A DNA stretch of 7,403 nucleotides from a bacterium. GTDB lineage: Bacteria > UBP14 > UBA6098 > B30-G16. Position 1 is the stretch's first letter. Every line of letters starts with the position of its first letter. The stretch spans positions 1 through 7,403 of the forward strand of contig JALTEE010000280.1 of assembly GCA_027007865.1 (NCBI GenBank), read 5' to 3'. Positions 6,774-7,403 of this stretch are shown here, one piece after another. The position numbers were made by a program, and so were the translations under genes. Below the pieces are notes generated by a model. It was not told the origin of the DNA. It saw only the letters and a list, made by a program, of their open reading frames with translations, and ran no database searches.

Positions 6774-7403
6774 ACTCTATTTGAACTATGAGATGTCATC
6801 CGCATCGTAAGTATCATTCCCCTCGTTATCATCTTTATTTTAGGGCACAATCTTGTTGCCAATCAATATGTTACTCCTCGATGAAAAATCTTTTATCGTT
6901 TTACAAAAACTGTCAAAATGCCTAAACTGGGCAAAATCCGTCTTCTCATAGCGCACGAGGAAAAAATTTATCAGACTCCCCTAAGTATCTTGTGCCCAAT
7001 AATTGTCGCTGGGAAACACGATGCATTATCAGAACTTATCAAAATTGCTGACATATCGAGACATTTTACCGTGATTCCAAACAAAACTTGGGTTTTCAAA
7101 ATTATGAGATGAGAAACCTACTGGGTATCAAGCGTCATTGGTATTTGGTCTTCCTATCTTATACTCTTCTTACCCTAAGCTTGATAGAGCGGAATCTCCG
7201 TAAGTGGATTGACACCAATGTCAGAAGCATCGGTCAAAAATGCCGTATGGCAACCAGCGAAATCCTCCGAAGCTTTGTCCTATGGATACTAAAACCAAAC
7301 ACTATAAAAATAAACAAATCTTGACCATCGTTTTTAAACAAAATTCAAAAATCGGACGACGATTTCAATTCGCATAAAAAAATCCTAAATATTTTTACAA
7401 TAG
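6774..7403. mobile_element. Insertion-sequence remnant and non-coding flank
   Basis: This 630-nt stretch begins directly at the stop of the protease gene and holds no intact gene. Positions 6885-7324 are the transposase fossil. In 6774-6884 all three + frames are broken by stops; one frame (6841-6920) contains LLPINMLLLDEKSFIVLQKL, which might be an older piece of the same transposase but is too weak to call. Positions 7325-7403 are AT-rich with no coding signal. I could not find convincing terminal inverted repeats or a target-site duplication, so the element's ends are undefined. No clear intrinsic terminator for the upstream gene is visible. Confidence 0.55.
6885..7324 (+). pseudogene. Degenerate C-terminal fragment of an IS4-like DDE transposase
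   Basis: Reading from 6983 in one frame gives KYLVPNN, then TYQNC, a TGA stop at 7049-7051, HIETFYRDSKQNLGF, YEMRNLLGIKRHWYLVFLSY and finally EILRSFVLWILK up to the stop at 7322-7324. The part around the stop matches the IS4-family Y-(2)-R-(3)-E-(6)-K signature: Tyr, two residues, Cys in place of Arg, three positions including the stop (where Trp is expected), catalytic Glu, six residues, Lys. The likely lesions are Arg to Cys (CGC to TGC) and Trp to stop (TGG to TGA). The preceding piece, from about 6885 to 6980, reads in another frame as YRFTKTVKMPKLGKIRLLIA, which fits the beta-strand region before KYLV, so a frameshift lies near 6975-6983. The N-terminal half of the transposase with the first two catalytic Asp residues is not recognisable. 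The element is dead and truncated. Family assignment is from motif memory, not a search. Confidence 0.75.

Noticed and set aside
6918..7112. A possible small independent gene of 64 codons
   Set aside because: Its N-terminal part reads as transposase-like sequence that continues in another frame after about 6983, so it is better explained as part of the frameshifted transposase remnant. Its C-terminal half is out-of-frame sequence.
7349..7365. A 6-bp inverted repeat AAATCG/CGATTT as a terminator
   Set aside because: The stem is short, followed by CAATTCGC and not a U-tract, and stems of this length occur by chance in AT-rich DNA. It might mark an IS end, but no matching partner was found upstream.
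1..7403. CRISPR arrays, tRNA or rRNA genes, and tandem repeats
   Set aside because: I saw no regularly spaced repeats, no cloverleaf-like sequence and no rRNA landmarks on either strand. The only regular periodicity is the 34-residue TPR pattern at the protein level.

Overview
The window reads as a bacterial chromosome segment of moderate, slightly AT-leaning composition. Every gene lies on the + strand. The first six genes are packed with gaps of 2 to 14 nt or a 4-nt overlap, most behind clear Shine-Dalgarno sequences (AAGGAGG, GGAG, GAGGAG), so positions 1 to about 5634 look like one operon that began upstream of the window. I cannot name the organism from sequence alone. The iron-sulfur-rich redox proteins suit an anaerobe or microaerophile, but that is inference.

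Region 1 (1-1824) holds the probable tail of an upstream gene, a LeuD/HacB-type hydro-lyase small subunit, and an NADP-type isocitrate dehydrogenase. Side by side, the last two suggest citrate to isocitrate to 2-oxoglutarate, with a two-subunit isopropylmalate-isomerase-like enzyme serving as aconitase. The large subunit would have to lie upstream.

Region 2 (1827-4886) is a redox module. It contains a CCG-domain protein (LutA/HdrB-like), a LUD-domain protein with two [4Fe-4S] ferredoxin motifs (LutB-like, shorter than typical LutB), and an NAD(P)-dependent malate/L-lactate dehydrogenase of the Ldh_2 family. No LutC is present here. The joint arrangement suggests 2-hydroxyacid (lactate or malate) oxidation or reduction coupled to iron-sulfur electron transfer, next to a partial TCA pathway.

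Region 3 (4897-6773) has a small zinc-ribbon protein with five TPR repeats. An 86-nt gap with a perfect 9-bp hairpin follows, and then an RseP-type intramembrane site-2 metalloprotease with a single PDZ domain.

Region 4 (6774-7403) has no intact gene. Its main content is a decayed C-terminal fragment of an IS4-like DDE transposase. The Y-(2)-R-(3)-E-(6)-K signature is still readable, but it is broken by a frameshift, an in-frame stop and loss of the signature arginine.

Nothing in the window is a demonstrably new system. The most interesting points are the hydratase-IDH pairing, the LutAB-like pair with an NAD(P)-type Ldh_2 dehydrogenase, and the transposon fossil.
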